Positions 24,369-32,453 are shown, counted from the first letter of the stretch. The stretch is 64,000 bases of DNA from Trebonia kvetii (GCF_007827045.1 NZ_RPFW01000002.1:868001-932000); one strand, 5' to 3'. Program-made: numbers and translations. Notes: generated by a model from the sequence alone, not told the origin.

Positions 24369-24572
24369 TTAGAGCCGTCGCACGCGCTCGGCCTGGGGGC
24401 CCTTGTCACCGCGGACGACGGTGTACTCGACCCGCTGGTTGTCCTCAAGGCTGCGGTAGCCGTCAGTCTCTATCGCGGAGTGATGAACGAAGACATCCGG
24501 CGTCGCGTCATCGGGCGAGATGAACCCGTAGCCCTTGTCCGCGTTGAACCACTTCACTGTCCCCTGAGCCAT
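24369..24572 (-). CDS. CspA-type cold-shock protein
   Basis: 67 residues, full-length cold-shock domain. It begins [20 protein letters not shown] with RNP1 (KGYGFI) and has RNP2 as VFVHHSAI. It binds single-stranded RNA and DNA as a chaperone. The ending is QAERVRRL. It sits 31 bases downstream of a CarD/TRCF-like small gene on the same strand. Confidence 0.95.
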   Translation of the reverse strand: MAQGTVKWFNADKGYGFISPDDATPDVFVHHSAIETDGYRSLEDNQRVEYTVVRGDKGPQAERVRRL

Positions 24573-24603
24573 GCGCTCTCCTCACCCATCGCTGTAGTTG
24601 CCG

Positions 24604-24834
24604 TCAGAGCTTGCTCATCCTCGCGAACGGCGACATGATCCGGACCTTCATCGGGGCGAAGTCGATGACCACGCCGGTATCGCCCTCGACGAGGATGACG
24701 CGACCCAGGCCGTACTTGTCGTGGGTCACCAGGTCGTGCAGCGCGTACTGCTCGACGGGAGGAGCCTCAGGCGGAGGCCCGAAGGGACTTGTAGGCAGGT
24801 AGCGCCTTTTTGGAGCGCTGTGGCTGTTCACCAT
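24604..24834 (-). CDS. Small CarD/TRCF RID-like protein
   Basis: 76 residues. The C-terminal part, DLVTHDKYGLGRVILVEGDT followed by GVVIDFAPMKVRIM, is an SH3-like beta barrel of the type found in the RNA-polymerase-interacting domains of CarD and TRCF and in UvrD tails. The N terminus is Pro-rich. Stand-alone copies are common in actinobacteria without a proven role. It precedes the cold-shock gene, perhaps as an operon. Confidence 0.6.
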   Translation of the reverse strand: MVNSHSAPKRRYLPTSPFGPPPEAPPVEQYALHDLVTHDKYGLGRVILVEGDTGVVIDFAPMKVRIMSPFARMSKL

Positions 24835-24859
24835 GATCTGTCTGCCTTTCCGCGGCCTC

Positions 24860-24901
24860 ATTGCCAGTGCCCTTACCGCGATTGCCAGTGCGCTTACCGC
24901 G
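24860..24901. repeat. Two tandem 21-bp units
   Basis: ATTGCCAGTGCSCTTACCGCG (shown with one ambiguous base) would exceed quoting limits, so by position: 24860-24880 and 24881-24901 are the same 21-mer with one mismatch. It lies upstream of the CarD-like gene. No function is seen. Confidence 0.6.
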
Positions 24902-25085
24902 CGTACGCCTGTCCCGCCCCGCCCTGCCGCTGCAGGGCGGGGCTCCGGGACCAGCCTGCTATCAGGCCGGCTCCTGCCGTCGCCGCCTGAGGGTGATATG
25001 ACGGTAGGCGGTCATGTGCCCGACCGCGAAGCCGCTCGTTCGACGGGTCGGAACTCCGGCTGGCCGGAGCCCGGCAGGTCTGTCC

Positions 25086-25142
25086 GGTGAACTACATTCA
25101 TTTTGTGAAGACATTGTTCACTGTATAGTGAACAATGTTCAC
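25086..25142. promoter_or_regulatory. 57-bp operator block, copy 2
   Basis: A perfect 12-bp inverted repeat, ACATTGTTCACT (25111-25122) and AGTGAACAATGT (25127-25138), with outer half-sites GGTGAAC at 25086 and GTTCAC at 25137-25142. Length, order and the inner CATTCATTT match copy 1 at 23534-23590. No clear gene starts right beside it; the nearest candidate is the small frame at 25213. The remainder of 24902-25530 holds nothing else I can support. Confidence 0.7.
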
Positions 25143-25212
25143 GGTCAAACCCTGAACGCGCCATCCACCCCATGTCGCGCACGGTGAAACGGCAGCTGAG
25201 AGGATCAGCCAG

Positions 25213-25473
25213 ATGAAGGAGCACACCCTCGCCGCAGCGTCCGGCCGGGAGACCAGCGCGCGCCGCTGCAGCGCGGTCATCCGGACTGAGCGCGGCTGGG
25301 AACGCTGCCACCGTGACGACCATGACCCGAGTGCCAGGCATCACGTGCGGGACCGGTCATGGCTATCGACAGGGAATACGCCCCGGTTGCAGATGGGGGT
25401 TACCTGCGGACCCGCTTGCACCTGGCCGGATCTGGTGATTCGGTACCGCAGCGGCACAGGCATTAAGTCTTAA
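25213..25473 (+). CDS. Possible small His/Cys-containing protein
   Basis: An 86-residue frame 70 bases after operator copy 2. It has CSAVIRTERGWERCHRDDHD and ARHHV, a Cys-His arrangement similar to small zinc-binding segments common in actinobacterial hypothetical proteins. The rest shows little pattern. A weak GAGAGGA site precedes the ATG. Its main support is its position behind the TetR-type operator; it may be spurious. Confidence 0.3.
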   Translation: MKEHTLAAASGRETSARRCSAVIRTERGWERCHRDDHDPSARHHVRDRSWLSTGNTPRLQMGVTCGPACTWPDLVIRYRSGTGIKS

Positions 25474-25531
25474 CGCACCGGCTCAGCGTCCCTGGCCGGC
25501 CGGGAGGGGGGCTGAACGGGGACCGACCGCG

Positions 25532-26020
25532 CTATCCCTGCCGGGTCTCCGCGATCACTTCCGCCTCGTGGTGGACGGGGAAGTTCACCGAGCTGGCTAT
25601 GAAGCACTTGGCGCTCGCCGGCTCGTGCAGTTCCGTTGCCTTGCCGGCCATCGCGGGGTCGGCGACCGTCACCCGGGGGCGGAGCACGACCTCGGCGAAG
25701 TGCCCTCCGCCGTCGTCCGTCTCCTCCATGATGCCGTAGGCGTCGTCTTCGTATCCGGTCACGACCACTCCGGCGGTCGCGCACACATGCAGGTAGGACA
25801 GCATGTGGCATTCGGAGAGCGCCGCCACGAGCGCGAGTTCGGGATTCCACCGGGTCTTGTCGCCGCGGAACACCGGGTCGGAGCTGCCCTCGATGACCGG
25901 CCGGCCGTCCGCGCTTATCCGGTGATCCCGGCCGTAGTCGCGGTAGCCGCTCGTCCCTGTCCCCCGGTTGCCCGTCCAGGACACCGCGACGTCGTAACGG
26001 TGCTTTCTGTCGATGTTCAC
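25532..26020 (-). CDS. OsmC-family peroxiredoxin-like protein
   Basis: 162 residues. The OsmC fold is clear: WNPELALVAALSECHMLSYL carries the first reactive Cys (residue about 79), and the second Cys is in SAKCFIASSVNFPV near residue 140. OsmC/Ohr proteins reduce organic hydroperoxides using the two Cys. The start at GTG 26020 has GGAGG 7 bases upstream. The gene lies just downstream of the mycofactocin operon on the same strand but over 90 bases from mftF. Confidence 0.85.
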   Translation of the reverse strand: MNIDRKHRYDVAVSWTGNRGTGTSGYRDYGRDHRISADGRPVIEGSSDPVFRGDKTRWNPELALVAALSECHMLSYLHVCATAGVVVTGYEDDAYGIMEETDDGGGHFAEVVLRPRVTVADPAMAGKATELHEPASAKCFIASSVNFPVHHEAEVIAETRQG

Positions 26021-26114
26021 GCCCGTCCTCCGTTGCCTCGCCGTTCGCGCCCTCATCCCATCACAGGCGCCGGGACACCAGCCCGAGGCGGCTGTCCCCG
26101 CATGCGGTTCGCGG

Positions 26115-27644
26115 TCAGCCAGGCGGGCGCTTGCCGCCGATCACCGGCAGCAGCGGGCGGGCCGTGCGGCGCCTTACGCATCCTTGCCAGACGCCGATGC
26201 TGTAGGCGGCGTCGTCGAGCAGCCGTGCCGCGACATACCTGGCGGGGTCGAGCGGCGGCCTCCTGTCCGCCCAGTCGAGCAACGGCGGCGCCAGGATCAG
26301 GGCCGCGACCGGGAGGCGCAGCTTGCGCACGGCAAGCGCCGCGGGAATGGCGGCCGGCCACCAGGTGCGCGACAGGGCGCTGCCGATCGGGCGCGCGGCG
26401 GCCAGCGTGCCGCCGCCGGCGAGCCGGACGGCAAGCTCCCACGCGGCACCGGCGGCGGGCAGGGGCCAGCGTTCGGCGGTGACGCGGGACAGGCGGCGGG
26501 CGAGCAGGGCGGTCGCGGTGGCGGTGAGGGCGGCGGCGGTGACCGGGCGGCCGGCCAGCGCCGCCCCCCACGCGCCGGCCGTCCACCAGGAGGCGTACAG
26601 CGGGCGGACGGCGCCCGGGTGCAGGTCTTCCAGGGCGGCGGCTGAGGTGCCGTAGTCGGCGCGGCGGGCGAACCAGGCGCGGAAGGTGACCCGGTGGTCG
26701 TGTCCCATGCGCGCGTTGGGCTCGTAGCGGACCCGCCAGCCGGCCGCCGCGAGCCGCCACACGAAGTCGACGTCCTCCCCCACGTACATGCCAGGCCTGA
26801 ACCCGTCGCCCGCCGCGGACCGCCGGACGACGAGGGCCGCGCCTGGCACGTAGGAGACCCGGGCGCCGGGCCTGACGATCGACGGGCGCGCGCCCATGTC
26901 CAGGGTCGAGCTCGCCCCCTCATACCTGGCCAGCCAGCCCGTGCCCGCCTGGTGCGGCACGATGCGCGGCGCGACCGCGCCGACCGCCGGGTCGGCAAAG
27001 TGCGGGAGCAGCCGGCCGAGCCAGCCGGGCTCCGGCACGCAGTCGGAATCGAGGAACGCGACGAATCCGGTCTCCGCGGCGGCGAGACCGGTGTTGCGCG
27101 CGGCTCCCGGGCCGCCGTTGACCGGGCGGTGGATGACACCCGCGCGGTGCCGGGCGGCGATCGCCGCGATGGCCGCGGGATCGGCGGACGCGTCGTCGAC
27201 GACGATGACCCGCGGGTCAGCACGCTCGCCGCCAGCAGCCGCGCCGCGCAGGCCGGCCAGGCAGCGGTCGAGTTCGGCGTGCCGGTCCCTGACCGGGATC
27301 ACCACAGTCACGTCAGGCGGCCGTGGACCCCGCGGTCCCTGAGGCGAGGCGGCGGCATCGGGCCGGTCAGCGGCACTGTCCGGGTGAGCGGGACCCGGGT
27401 CGCCGAAGTCGGGGTGGGCGATGCCGGCGTCGAGCAGCCGACGGGCCAGCGTGCGCGCGGCCGTCGCGGCCGGGACAGGCGCGCCGGCGAACCAGGATGC
27501 GACCTGGCGCGCCCCGGCAGAGGTAAGGCGAAGCACCCGCACCGGGGAACCGCCTACCAGGACGGACCCGCCCGCCACCAAACGAGTGCCAGGATCGGGC
27601 CGCAGTCGCAGGCCGGCCGGAACGGGAGCCTCGTCCGACGGCAC
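26115..27644 (-). CDS. mftF: Mycofactocin glycosyltransferase MftF
   Basis: 509 residues. An N-terminal MftF-specific part (LRLRPDPGTRLVAGGSVLVG) precedes a GT2 domain: VTVVIPVRDRHAELDRCLAG, VIVVDDASADP, NGGPGAARNTGLAAAETGFV with FLDSDCVPEPGW (DxD), and GEDVDFVWRLAAAGWRVRYE. The C-terminal part has hydrophobic segments (residues 350-430). MftF builds the oligo-glucose chain on premycofactocin. It follows mftC by 10 bases, as the last gene of the mftA-B-C-F operon here. Confidence 0.95.
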   Translation of the reverse strand: MPSDEAPVPAGLRLRPDPGTRLVAGGSVLVGGSPVRVLRLTSAGARQVASWFAGAPVPAATAARTLARRLLDAGIAHPDFGDPGPAHPDSAADRPDAAASPQGPRGPRPPDVTVVIPVRDRHAELDRCLAGLRGAAAGGERADPRVIVVDDASADPAAIAAIAARHRAGVIHRPVNGGPGAARNTGLAAAETGFVAFLDSDCVPEPGWLGRLLPHFADPAVGAVAPRIVPHQAGTGWLARYEGASSTLDMGARPSIVRPGARVSYVPGAALVVRRSAAGDGFRPGMYVGEDVDFVWRLAAAGWRVRYEPNARMGHDHRVTFRAWFARRADYGTSAAALEDLHPGAVRPLYASWWTAGAWGAALAGRPVTAAALTATATALLARRLSRVTAERWPLPAAGAAWELAVRLAGGGTLAAARPIGSALSRTWWPAAIPAALAVRKLRLPVAALILAPPLLDWADRRPPLDPARYVAARLLDDAAYSIGVWQGCVRRRTARPLLPVIGGKRPPG

Positions 27645-27654
27645 GAGTGCCGCG

Positions 27655-28959
27655 TTACCGCGGGCCGGCCGCCGCGCTTTGGCGCGGCTCGAAGCCCGCG
27701 AGCGGGCTCTCGTCGCAGTCGTGCGACGGCGGGCGGCGGACGGCGATGGTCACCGGCACCGGGCCACCCTTGGCGCCCGGCCCGGTACCACGGGGTGCGG
27801 TCCGGTGCGAGTGGTCGACCGACGGGCGCGGCACCGGCAGGCCGGGCGACGCGGCGACCGACGCGAGCGCCGTCTCGCCGTACCCCTGCACGCATTCCGG
27901 GTCGGGGCCGTCGAGCGGCAGGCCGGTGAAGAACTTCGCCGCCATGCAGCCGCCGCGGCAGGAGTCGTAGAAGCCGCAGGACTTGCACGCGCCGCCGGTG
28001 TCCGGCTTGCGCAGGTCGGCGAACAGCTCCGACGTCTTCCACACGCCCTCGAAGCCCCCGGCGGAGCGGACGTTGCCCGCGAGGAAGTTCTCGTGAATGG
28101 CGAACGGGCACGCGTACACGTCGCCCACTGGGTCGATCAGGCACACGACCCGGCCCGCGCCGCACAGGTTGAGCCCGGGCAGGGCGCCGCCGAATGCCGA
28201 CAGGTGGAAGAAGGAGTCGCCGGTGAGCACCTGCTCGCCGTGCGTCACCAGCCAGTCGTACAGCTCCTTCTGCTGTGACGGCAGCGGGTGCAGCTCGTCC
28301 CACACGTCCGCGCCGCGCCCGGACGGCCGCAGCCGGGTCAGCCGCAGCTGCGCGCCGTACTCATCGGCGATCGCCTTGAACTCGTCGATCTGCGGGATGT
28401 TCTGCCTGGTCATCACGACAGAAAGCTTGAAACCGCGGAAGCCCGCGTCGCGCAGGTTGCCCATCGCGCGCATCGCCGTGTCGAAGGAGCCCGGCCCGCG
28501 AATGGCGTCGTTGACCTCGCGGGTCGCGCCGTCGAGCGAGATCTGCACGTCCACGTAGTCGGAGGCGGCCAGCCGCGCGGCGGCCGCGGCGTCGAGCTTG
28601 ACGCCGTTGGTGGAGAACTTCACCCCGACGTGGTGCGCGGTCGCGTAGTCGACGAGCTCCCAGAAGTCCGGGCGGACCGTCGGCTCGCCGCCGCCGATGT
28701 TGACGTAGAAGACCTGCATCCGCTCCAGGGTGTCGATGACCGCCTTGCACTCGTCGGTGCTCAGCTCGCGCGGGTCGCGGCGGCCGGAGGACGACAGGCA
28801 GTGCACGCAGGACAGGTTGCAGGCGTAGGTGAGCTCCCACGTCAGGCAGATCGGCGCGTCGAGGCCGAGCTGGAACAGGTCGGTGAGCTTGCCCGGAGCG
28901 GTAGATCCGGCGGACCCCGCGCCTCCGCCGGAAGGTGCCATGTCAGGTGCGAGAGTCAT
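27655..28959 (-). CDS. mftC: Mycofactocin radical SAM maturase MftC
   Basis: 434 residues. The radical SAM site is TYACNLSCVHCLSSSGRRDP (CxxxCxxC) near residue 46, followed by VNIGGGEPTVRPDFWELVDY. The C-terminal SPASM region shows CGAGRVVCLIDPVGDVYACP and CKSCGFYDSCRGGCMAAKFF for auxiliary clusters. MftC decarboxylates the C-terminal Tyr of MftA and then cross-links it to Val. It overlaps the end of mftB by 17 bases. About 60 extra residues follow the family core. Confidence 0.95.
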   Translation of the reverse strand: MTLAPDMAPSGGGAGSAGSTAPGKLTDLFQLGLDAPICLTWELTYACNLSCVHCLSSSGRRDPRELSTDECKAVIDTLERMQVFYVNIGGGEPTVRPDFWELVDYATAHHVGVKFSTNGVKLDAAAAARLAASDYVDVQISLDGATREVNDAIRGPGSFDTAMRAMGNLRDAGFRGFKLSVVMTRQNIPQIDEFKAIADEYGAQLRLTRLRPSGRGADVWDELHPLPSQQKELYDWLVTHGEQVLTGDSFFHLSAFGGALPGLNLCGAGRVVCLIDPVGDVYACPFAIHENFLAGNVRSAGGFEGVWKTSELFADLRKPDTGGACKSCGFYDSCRGGCMAAKFFTGLPLDGPDPECVQGYGETALASVAASPGLPVPRPSVDHSHRTAPRGTGPGAKGGPVPVTIAVRRPPSHDCDESPLAGFEPRQSAAAGPR

Positions 28960-29230
28960 GCGAGATCCGTTCGGTGATCATCTTTGAGTCCGCGAGCGCG
29001 CCAAGCGCGCGGGCGTACGCGGGCAGCTCCGCGTCCGTCACGCCAGCAGCGGCGCATGCCGCGCGGGCGCTGGGGTGATCGGCCAGCGAGCTGACCACCG
29101 CCAGCACCCGCTGGTTTTTCAGGAATGACAGCCGCCTGGTGCCGAAGTGGTACAGCAGCGCGCCGAACGGCTCGGGGCGCATCGACACCCGCGGGTCGAC
29201 CCGCCAGGCGCGGTCGAGGTCGAAGGTCAC
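28943..29230 (-). CDS. mftB: Mycofactocin precursor chaperone MftB
   Basis: 95 residues, the RiPP recognition element that brings MftA to MftC. The sequence WRVDPRVSMRPEPFGALLYH, FGTRRLSFLKNQRVLAVVSS matches MftB closely; the PqqD-like winged helix follows. It starts 22 bases after mftA and overlaps mftC, so the three are translated together. Confidence 0.95.
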   Translation of the reverse strand: MTFDLDRAWRVDPRVSMRPEPFGALLYHFGTRRLSFLKNQRVLAVVSSLADHPSARAACAAAGVTDAELPAYARALGALADSKMITERISHDSRT

Positions 29231-29252
29231 GACTGAAACCGGGCTCGCGTGC

Positions 29253-29360
29253 CTAGTAGACGCCGCACATGCCGTCGATCGACACCTCTTCGACCAGGAG
29301 CTCTTCGCTGGTCAGGTCTTCAGTCTCCGCCTCGTGCCCAGTGTTTGAGACTTCAGGCAT
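29253..29360 (-). CDS. mftA: Mycofactocin precursor peptide MftA
   Basis: 35 residues from ATG 29360 to TAG. An acidic leader (EAETEDLTSEELLVEEVS) leads to the conserved core IDGMCGVY at the C terminus; the final Val-Tyr becomes the redox cofactor. GGAGG lies upstream of the ATG. This is the first gene of the minus-strand mft operon and shares its promoter region with mftR. Confidence 0.97.
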   Translation of the reverse strand: MPEVSNTGHEAETEDLTSEELLVEEVSIDGMCGVY

Positions 29361-29380
29361 GGGAACCTCCGGAGCAATAG

Positions 29381-29432
29381 TGGCACCAAGTGCCAGTGAC
29401 ATTGTCAGGAGCCTAAACGGCACCATGTGCCG
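29381..29432. promoter_or_regulatory. Two MftR-type operators
   Basis: TGGCACCAAGTGCCA (29381-29395) and CGGCACCATGTGCCG (29418-29432) are palindromes with the same GGCAC/GTGCC arms, placed 37 bp apart (centre to centre) between mftA and mftR. Position and symmetry fit a TetR-type MftR repressing mftA and itself. In mycobacteria MftR is reported to respond to acyl-CoA; that is family knowledge, not seen here. Confidence 0.75.
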
Positions 29433-29510
29433 AAATCAAGATCCTCACCGATAGTTACCGCCCATTGGACCCGAGCTGGCGTAAAATTGGGGATCCCCTA
29501 GGAGGAGACG

Positions 29511-30167
29511 GTGACACCTGTGCCGGCAACGACGGCGGCGCGGCCCATCGGCGCCGACGGCCGCCTCGCGATCGGCGGTCACGGACAGCCGGGCCGTCGC
29601 CGGGTGACGTCACGGGCGGAACTGGAGCAGACGGCGTTCGCCCTGTTCGCCGACAACGGGTTCGAAGCGACCACCGTGGACGAGATCGCGTCCGCCGCGG
29701 GCATCGGGCGGCGGACCTTCTTCCGCTACTTCCCGTCTAAGAACGACATCCCGTGGGGCGCGTTCGAGGACGAGCTCGAGCGGATGCGCGCCAGGCTCAG
29801 GGACTGCCCGCCCGACATGCCGCTGATGGACGCGGTGCGGGTGGCGCTGATCGACTTCAACCGGGTCACCCCGGCTCAGATACCGCTGCACCGGCGGCGG
29901 ATGGAACTGATCTTGCGGGTCCCCACGCTGTTCGCGCACTCGACGCTCAGGTTCACCGCCTGGCGCGAGGTGGTCGCGGAGTTCGTCGCGGAACGGACCG
30001 GGCGCCACCCCGGAGACCTGGCCCCGCAGGCGATCGCGCACGCGGTCCTCGGCGTCTCCGTCGCCGCCTACGAGCACTGGCTCGACGACCCCGGCTCGGA
30101 CCTCGGCGCCCTGCTCGACGACGCGATGCGCCAGCTCGGCTCCGCGTTCGGCACGCTGCTGAATTAG
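29511..30167 (+). CDS. mftR: Mycofactocin system TetR regulator MftR
   Basis: 218 residues. The helix-turn-helix lies at about residues 38-80: QTAFALFADNGFEATTVDEI, ASAAGIGRRTFFRYFPSKND. The pattern IPWGAFEDELERMRARL and a C-terminal TetR domain match MftR. It is divergent from mftA, with two palindromes in between. GTG 29511 has AGGAGG just upstream. Confidence 0.9.
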   Translation: MTPVPATTAARPIGADGRLAIGGHGQPGRRRVTSRAELEQTAFALFADNGFEATTVDEIASAAGIGRRTFFRYFPSKNDIPWGAFEDELERMRARLRDCPPDMPLMDAVRVALIDFNRVTPAQIPLHRRRMELILRVPTLFAHSTLRFTAWREVVAEFVAERTGRHPGDLAPQAIAHAVLGVSVAAYEHWLDDPGSDLGALLDDAMRQLGSAFGTLLN

Positions 30168-30219
30168 GCGCCTTCCCCACCCAGTCACCGTCGTGACCGA
30201 ACCTGGCAACCCTCCGCTT

Positions 30220-30258
30220 CGTTGCTATTAGTGAGCATTTGACTACTAAACAGCAACG
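30220..30258. repeat. Inverted repeat upstream of the coiled-coil gene
   Basis: CGTTGCT (30220-30226) pairs with AGCAACG (30252-30258), and the inner parts TTAGT/ACTAA also match, so the arms extend to about 15 bp. It lies 8 bases before the ATG at 30266. One arm resembles the 17-bp repeat found at 3519, 3631 and 32005. It may be an operator or an RNA hairpin covering the ribosome site. Confidence 0.5.
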
Positions 30259-30265
30259 AGGCGCC

Positions 30266-30736
30266 ATGCCCGAGGATCAGCACGCGCGGCAGCCCGGCGC
30301 GGCCGGCGCACGCCTGGCCCTCCTGCGGGCGAGCGCGGCCGGCGCCTATGACGTGATCGTCGCGGCCGACGACGCGCTCGGCGTCCTTGCCGGGCGCCGG
30401 GTGGCCGCGGAGCGGGTGCTGCGCAACGTCGCCATGCTGCACCGGGTGGCGTCGCGCGCCGCGGAAGCGCACGCGCTTGCCAGGCCGGGTCCCGTCGCTC
30501 TGCTGGCGACCCGCCTGCGCGCGGGACGCGAATGGCGCGAGCGGCGGGCCATCCTCGCGCAGGCGCTGACCGACGCGGAGCGACTGCTCGCCGACACCCA
30601 GCAGGCCGTGGCCGACGTGAAGCAGGAGTTCGCCGCCCGGCTGCGGGCCAGGACCGAGGCGGTGACGGAGCTGCGCCGGCTGACCGGCGAGTGCGCGGCG
30701 GCGCGCGACGAACTGGCCGCTGCCGGAGAGACGTGA
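30266..30736 (+). CDS. Alpha-helical/coiled-coil protein of unknown function
   Basis: 156 residues, nearly all helical, rich in Ala, Arg and Glu. The last third (LADTQQAVADVKQEFAARLR, TEAVTELRRLTGECAAARDE) has heptad-like spacing. No signal or membrane segment. It lies between mftR and mftE on the same strand, where mftD might be expected, but shows no likeness to the MftD flavoenzyme. No known family. Confidence 0.5.
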   Translation: MPEDQHARQPGAAGARLALLRASAAGAYDVIVAADDALGVLAGRRVAAERVLRNVAMLHRVASRAAEAHALARPGPVALLATRLRAGREWRERRAILAQALTDAERLLADTQQAVADVKQEFAARLRARTEAVTELRRLTGECAAARDELAAAGET

Positions 30737-30815
30737 GCACCGCGTTCCGGGTGCTGCGTGCCGCGAGCGGCGTGCCGCGTGCGGGAGGCGAGGCGTCCGG
30801 TGGGACAATCGGCAG

Positions 30816-31193
30816 GTGCTTGATCACGTGGGTATGCAGTGCACGGACCTGGTCGCGAGCGCGGCCTTCTACGACGTGGTCCTGGCGCCCCTCGGCGCGC
30901 AGCGAATCATGGACTTCGGTTCGGCGATCGGCTACGGCGTACCGCCGCACCCGGACTTCTGGATCTCCGCGCAGGAGACGGGGGAGGGCTTCAGGGAGTC
31001 GCACCTGGCGTTCACCGCGCCCACCCGCGCGGCGGTCATGGCCTTCTTCGACCTGGCGGTGGCCCAGGGGGCGGTGGTGCTGCACGAGCCCCGGCTGTGG
31101 CCCGAGTACCACGCCACGTACTACGGCGCCTTCGTCCGCGACCCGGACGGCAACAACATCGAGGCGGTCTGCCACCTGCCCGAGTTAGGGTAG
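30816..31193 (+). CDS. VOC-family protein
   Basis: 125 residues, a two-module glyoxalase fold. LDHVGMQCTDLVASAAFYDV starts module 1 with its metal-type His4; YYGAFVRDPDGNNIEAVCHL ends module 2 with the metal-type Glu. It is full-length for the single-domain lactoylglutathione lyase-like group. The start is GTG 30816. It lies between the coiled-coil gene and mftE, and may be co-transcribed with mftE (gap 42 bases). Confidence 0.85.
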   Translation: MLDHVGMQCTDLVASAAFYDVVLAPLGAQRIMDFGSAIGYGVPPHPDFWISAQETGEGFRESHLAFTAPTRAAVMAFFDLAVAQGAVVLHEPRLWPEYHATYYGAFVRDPDGNNIEAVCHLPELG

Positions 31194-31235
31194 TGCTGCC
31201 CTGGTCTGCGCCCACGCCGGCGTTAGCATGGCCGG

Positions 31236-31979
31236 ATGCCCGCCGCTTCAGATCCCGGCTCCCGGCCCGCTCTAGCCACCGCGCACTGGCCGGACGTCGC
31301 GGCGCGGGCACGGCGGCTGCTCGTGGTGCCGGTCGGGTCGCTGGAGCAGCACGGGCCGCACCTGCCGCTCGACACCGACACCAGGATCGCCGCGGCCGTT
31401 GCGGAGCTTGCCTGCGCCGGCCGCCAGGACGTCGGGCTCGCGCCGCCAATCGCGATCGGCGCCAGCGGCGAGCACGCGGACTTCCCCGGCACGCTGTCGA
31501 TCGGTCATGTCGCTTTGTCGACATTGCTTGTCGAACTCGGCCGCCACGCGTCGCTGCACTGGCCGGCCATGCTGCTCGTCAACGGCCACGGCGGCAACGC
31601 GACTGCGATCGCGGAAGCCGTCGCGACGCTGCGCGCCGAGGGCAGGCAATGCCACGTGTGGCACGCGGGAATCCAGCCGTCCATGCTGGCGGGCACACCA
31701 GCGCCGCGGCCGGTCATCGACGCGCACGCCGGCCGGGTGGAGACGTCTCTCATGCTCGCGCTTGCGCCGGGCGACGTGCGGCCCGACCTCGCCGCGCCCG
31801 GCGATACCCGTCCGCTGCCCGAGATCATGGCGGACCTGCGCGCGCACGGCGTGCGGAAGGTCAGCCCCAACGGGGTGCTCGGCGACCCGGCGGGCGCGAG
31901 CGCCGCCGAGGGCGAGCGCCTGCTGGCCCTGCTCGTCGCGGACTTGGCGGCCGTCATCGGCATGCTGACGGCTCGCTGA
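31236..31979 (+). CDS. mftE: Mycofactocin peptidase MftE (creatininase family)
   Basis: 247 residues. Metal-binding motifs of the creatininase fold are VPVGSLEQHGPHLPLDTDTR (Glu, His, Asp), NGHGGNATAIAEAV near residue 112 and HAGRVETSLMLAL with a Glu near residue 170. MftE releases the Val-Tyr-derived dipeptide from processed MftA. It is on the opposite strand and 2 kb from mftA, so the mft genes here form two units; mftD is not found in the window. Confidence 0.92.
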   Translation: MPAASDPGSRPALATAHWPDVAARARRLLVVPVGSLEQHGPHLPLDTDTRIAAAVAELACAGRQDVGLAPPIAIGASGEHADFPGTLSIGHVALSTLLVELGRHASLHWPAMLLVNGHGGNATAIAEAVATLRAEGRQCHVWHAGIQPSMLAGTPAPRPVIDAHAGRVETSLMLALAPGDVRPDLAAPGDTRPLPEIMADLRAHGVRKVSPNGVLGDPAGASAAEGERLLALLVADLAAVIGMLTAR

Positions 31980-32004
31980 CAGGCTTGTTGTCGAGGCGGT
32001 TCGC

Positions 32005-32021
32005 CGCTTGTTGCTGTTATC
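32005..32021 (+). repeat. 17-bp repeat, copy 3 of 3
   Basis: Third perfect copy of CGCTTGTTGCTGTTATC, between the mftE stop and the convergent Clp-N gene stop; its last 5 bases overlap the end of that gene. The first two copies are 28 kb away near 3.5 kb. Confidence 0.6.
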
Positions 32022-32286
32022 CGTTGTCGTCCGGCATGACGATATTGCGTGTGCCGATCTGGTAGCAGTCGGAATTCATCAGGCTGAGCAATGCCGACTC
32101 GACGGCGTCCAGATCCGCCATTGTCGCGAGGACCTGGGTGCGCACGGCGTCACGATCGCGGATGATCGCGAGGAACAGGTGCTCAACGCCGACGTAGCCA
32201 TGCGACATTCCGCCCGCGACCTCTTCGGCGGCACCCAGGACGCGGAAATATCGAGGCGTGTGAACGGGGGCTGCTGTTTCGCTCAT
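32017..32286 (-). CDS. Stand-alone Clp N-terminal-domain protein
   Basis: 89 residues. The repeat VLGAAEEVAGGMSHGYVGVE followed by HLFLAIIRDRDAV is a half Clp_N double repeat, as in ClpC/ClpA N domains (GHEYIGTEHLLLGL in the classic form). Stand-alone Clp_N proteins may bind substrates or peptidoglycan-related partners. No ATPase domain is present. It converges with mftE. Confidence 0.75.
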   Translation of the reverse strand: MSETAAPVHTPRYFRVLGAAEEVAGGMSHGYVGVEHLFLAIIRDRDAVRTQVLATMADLDAVESALLSLMNSDCYQIGTRNIVMPDDNG

Positions 32287-32368
32287 ACGCCGAGCGTAAA
32301 CCCGCCCGAGGCATGAACCGTCTCCCCTTTAACCCCACCGGTCACATACACCCCAACGCGCGGACGAT

Positions 32369-32453
32369 GATCACGGAAATTCGGATTATGACGGAAACCT
32401 TGCCCGTGCGGAGCCCGTGCTTAATTTCCGCCAGGATCTATATTTCCGTGATC
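32369..32453. repeat. 12-bp inverted repeat in a gene-free stretch
   Basis: GATCACGGAAAT (32369-32380) is exactly complementary to ATTTCCGTGATC (32442-32453). The 85-bp unit holds further TTTCCG/CGGAAA copies inside (32391 region and 32424 region). It lies in the low-GC gap 32287-32509, which has no gene I can support. It might be a terminator region, an operator or a tiny non-autonomous element. Confidence 0.55.

Noticed and set aside
24860..24901. The two 21-bp units as a CRISPR array
   Set aside because: The units are directly adjacent with no spacers, only two copies, and no cas genes.
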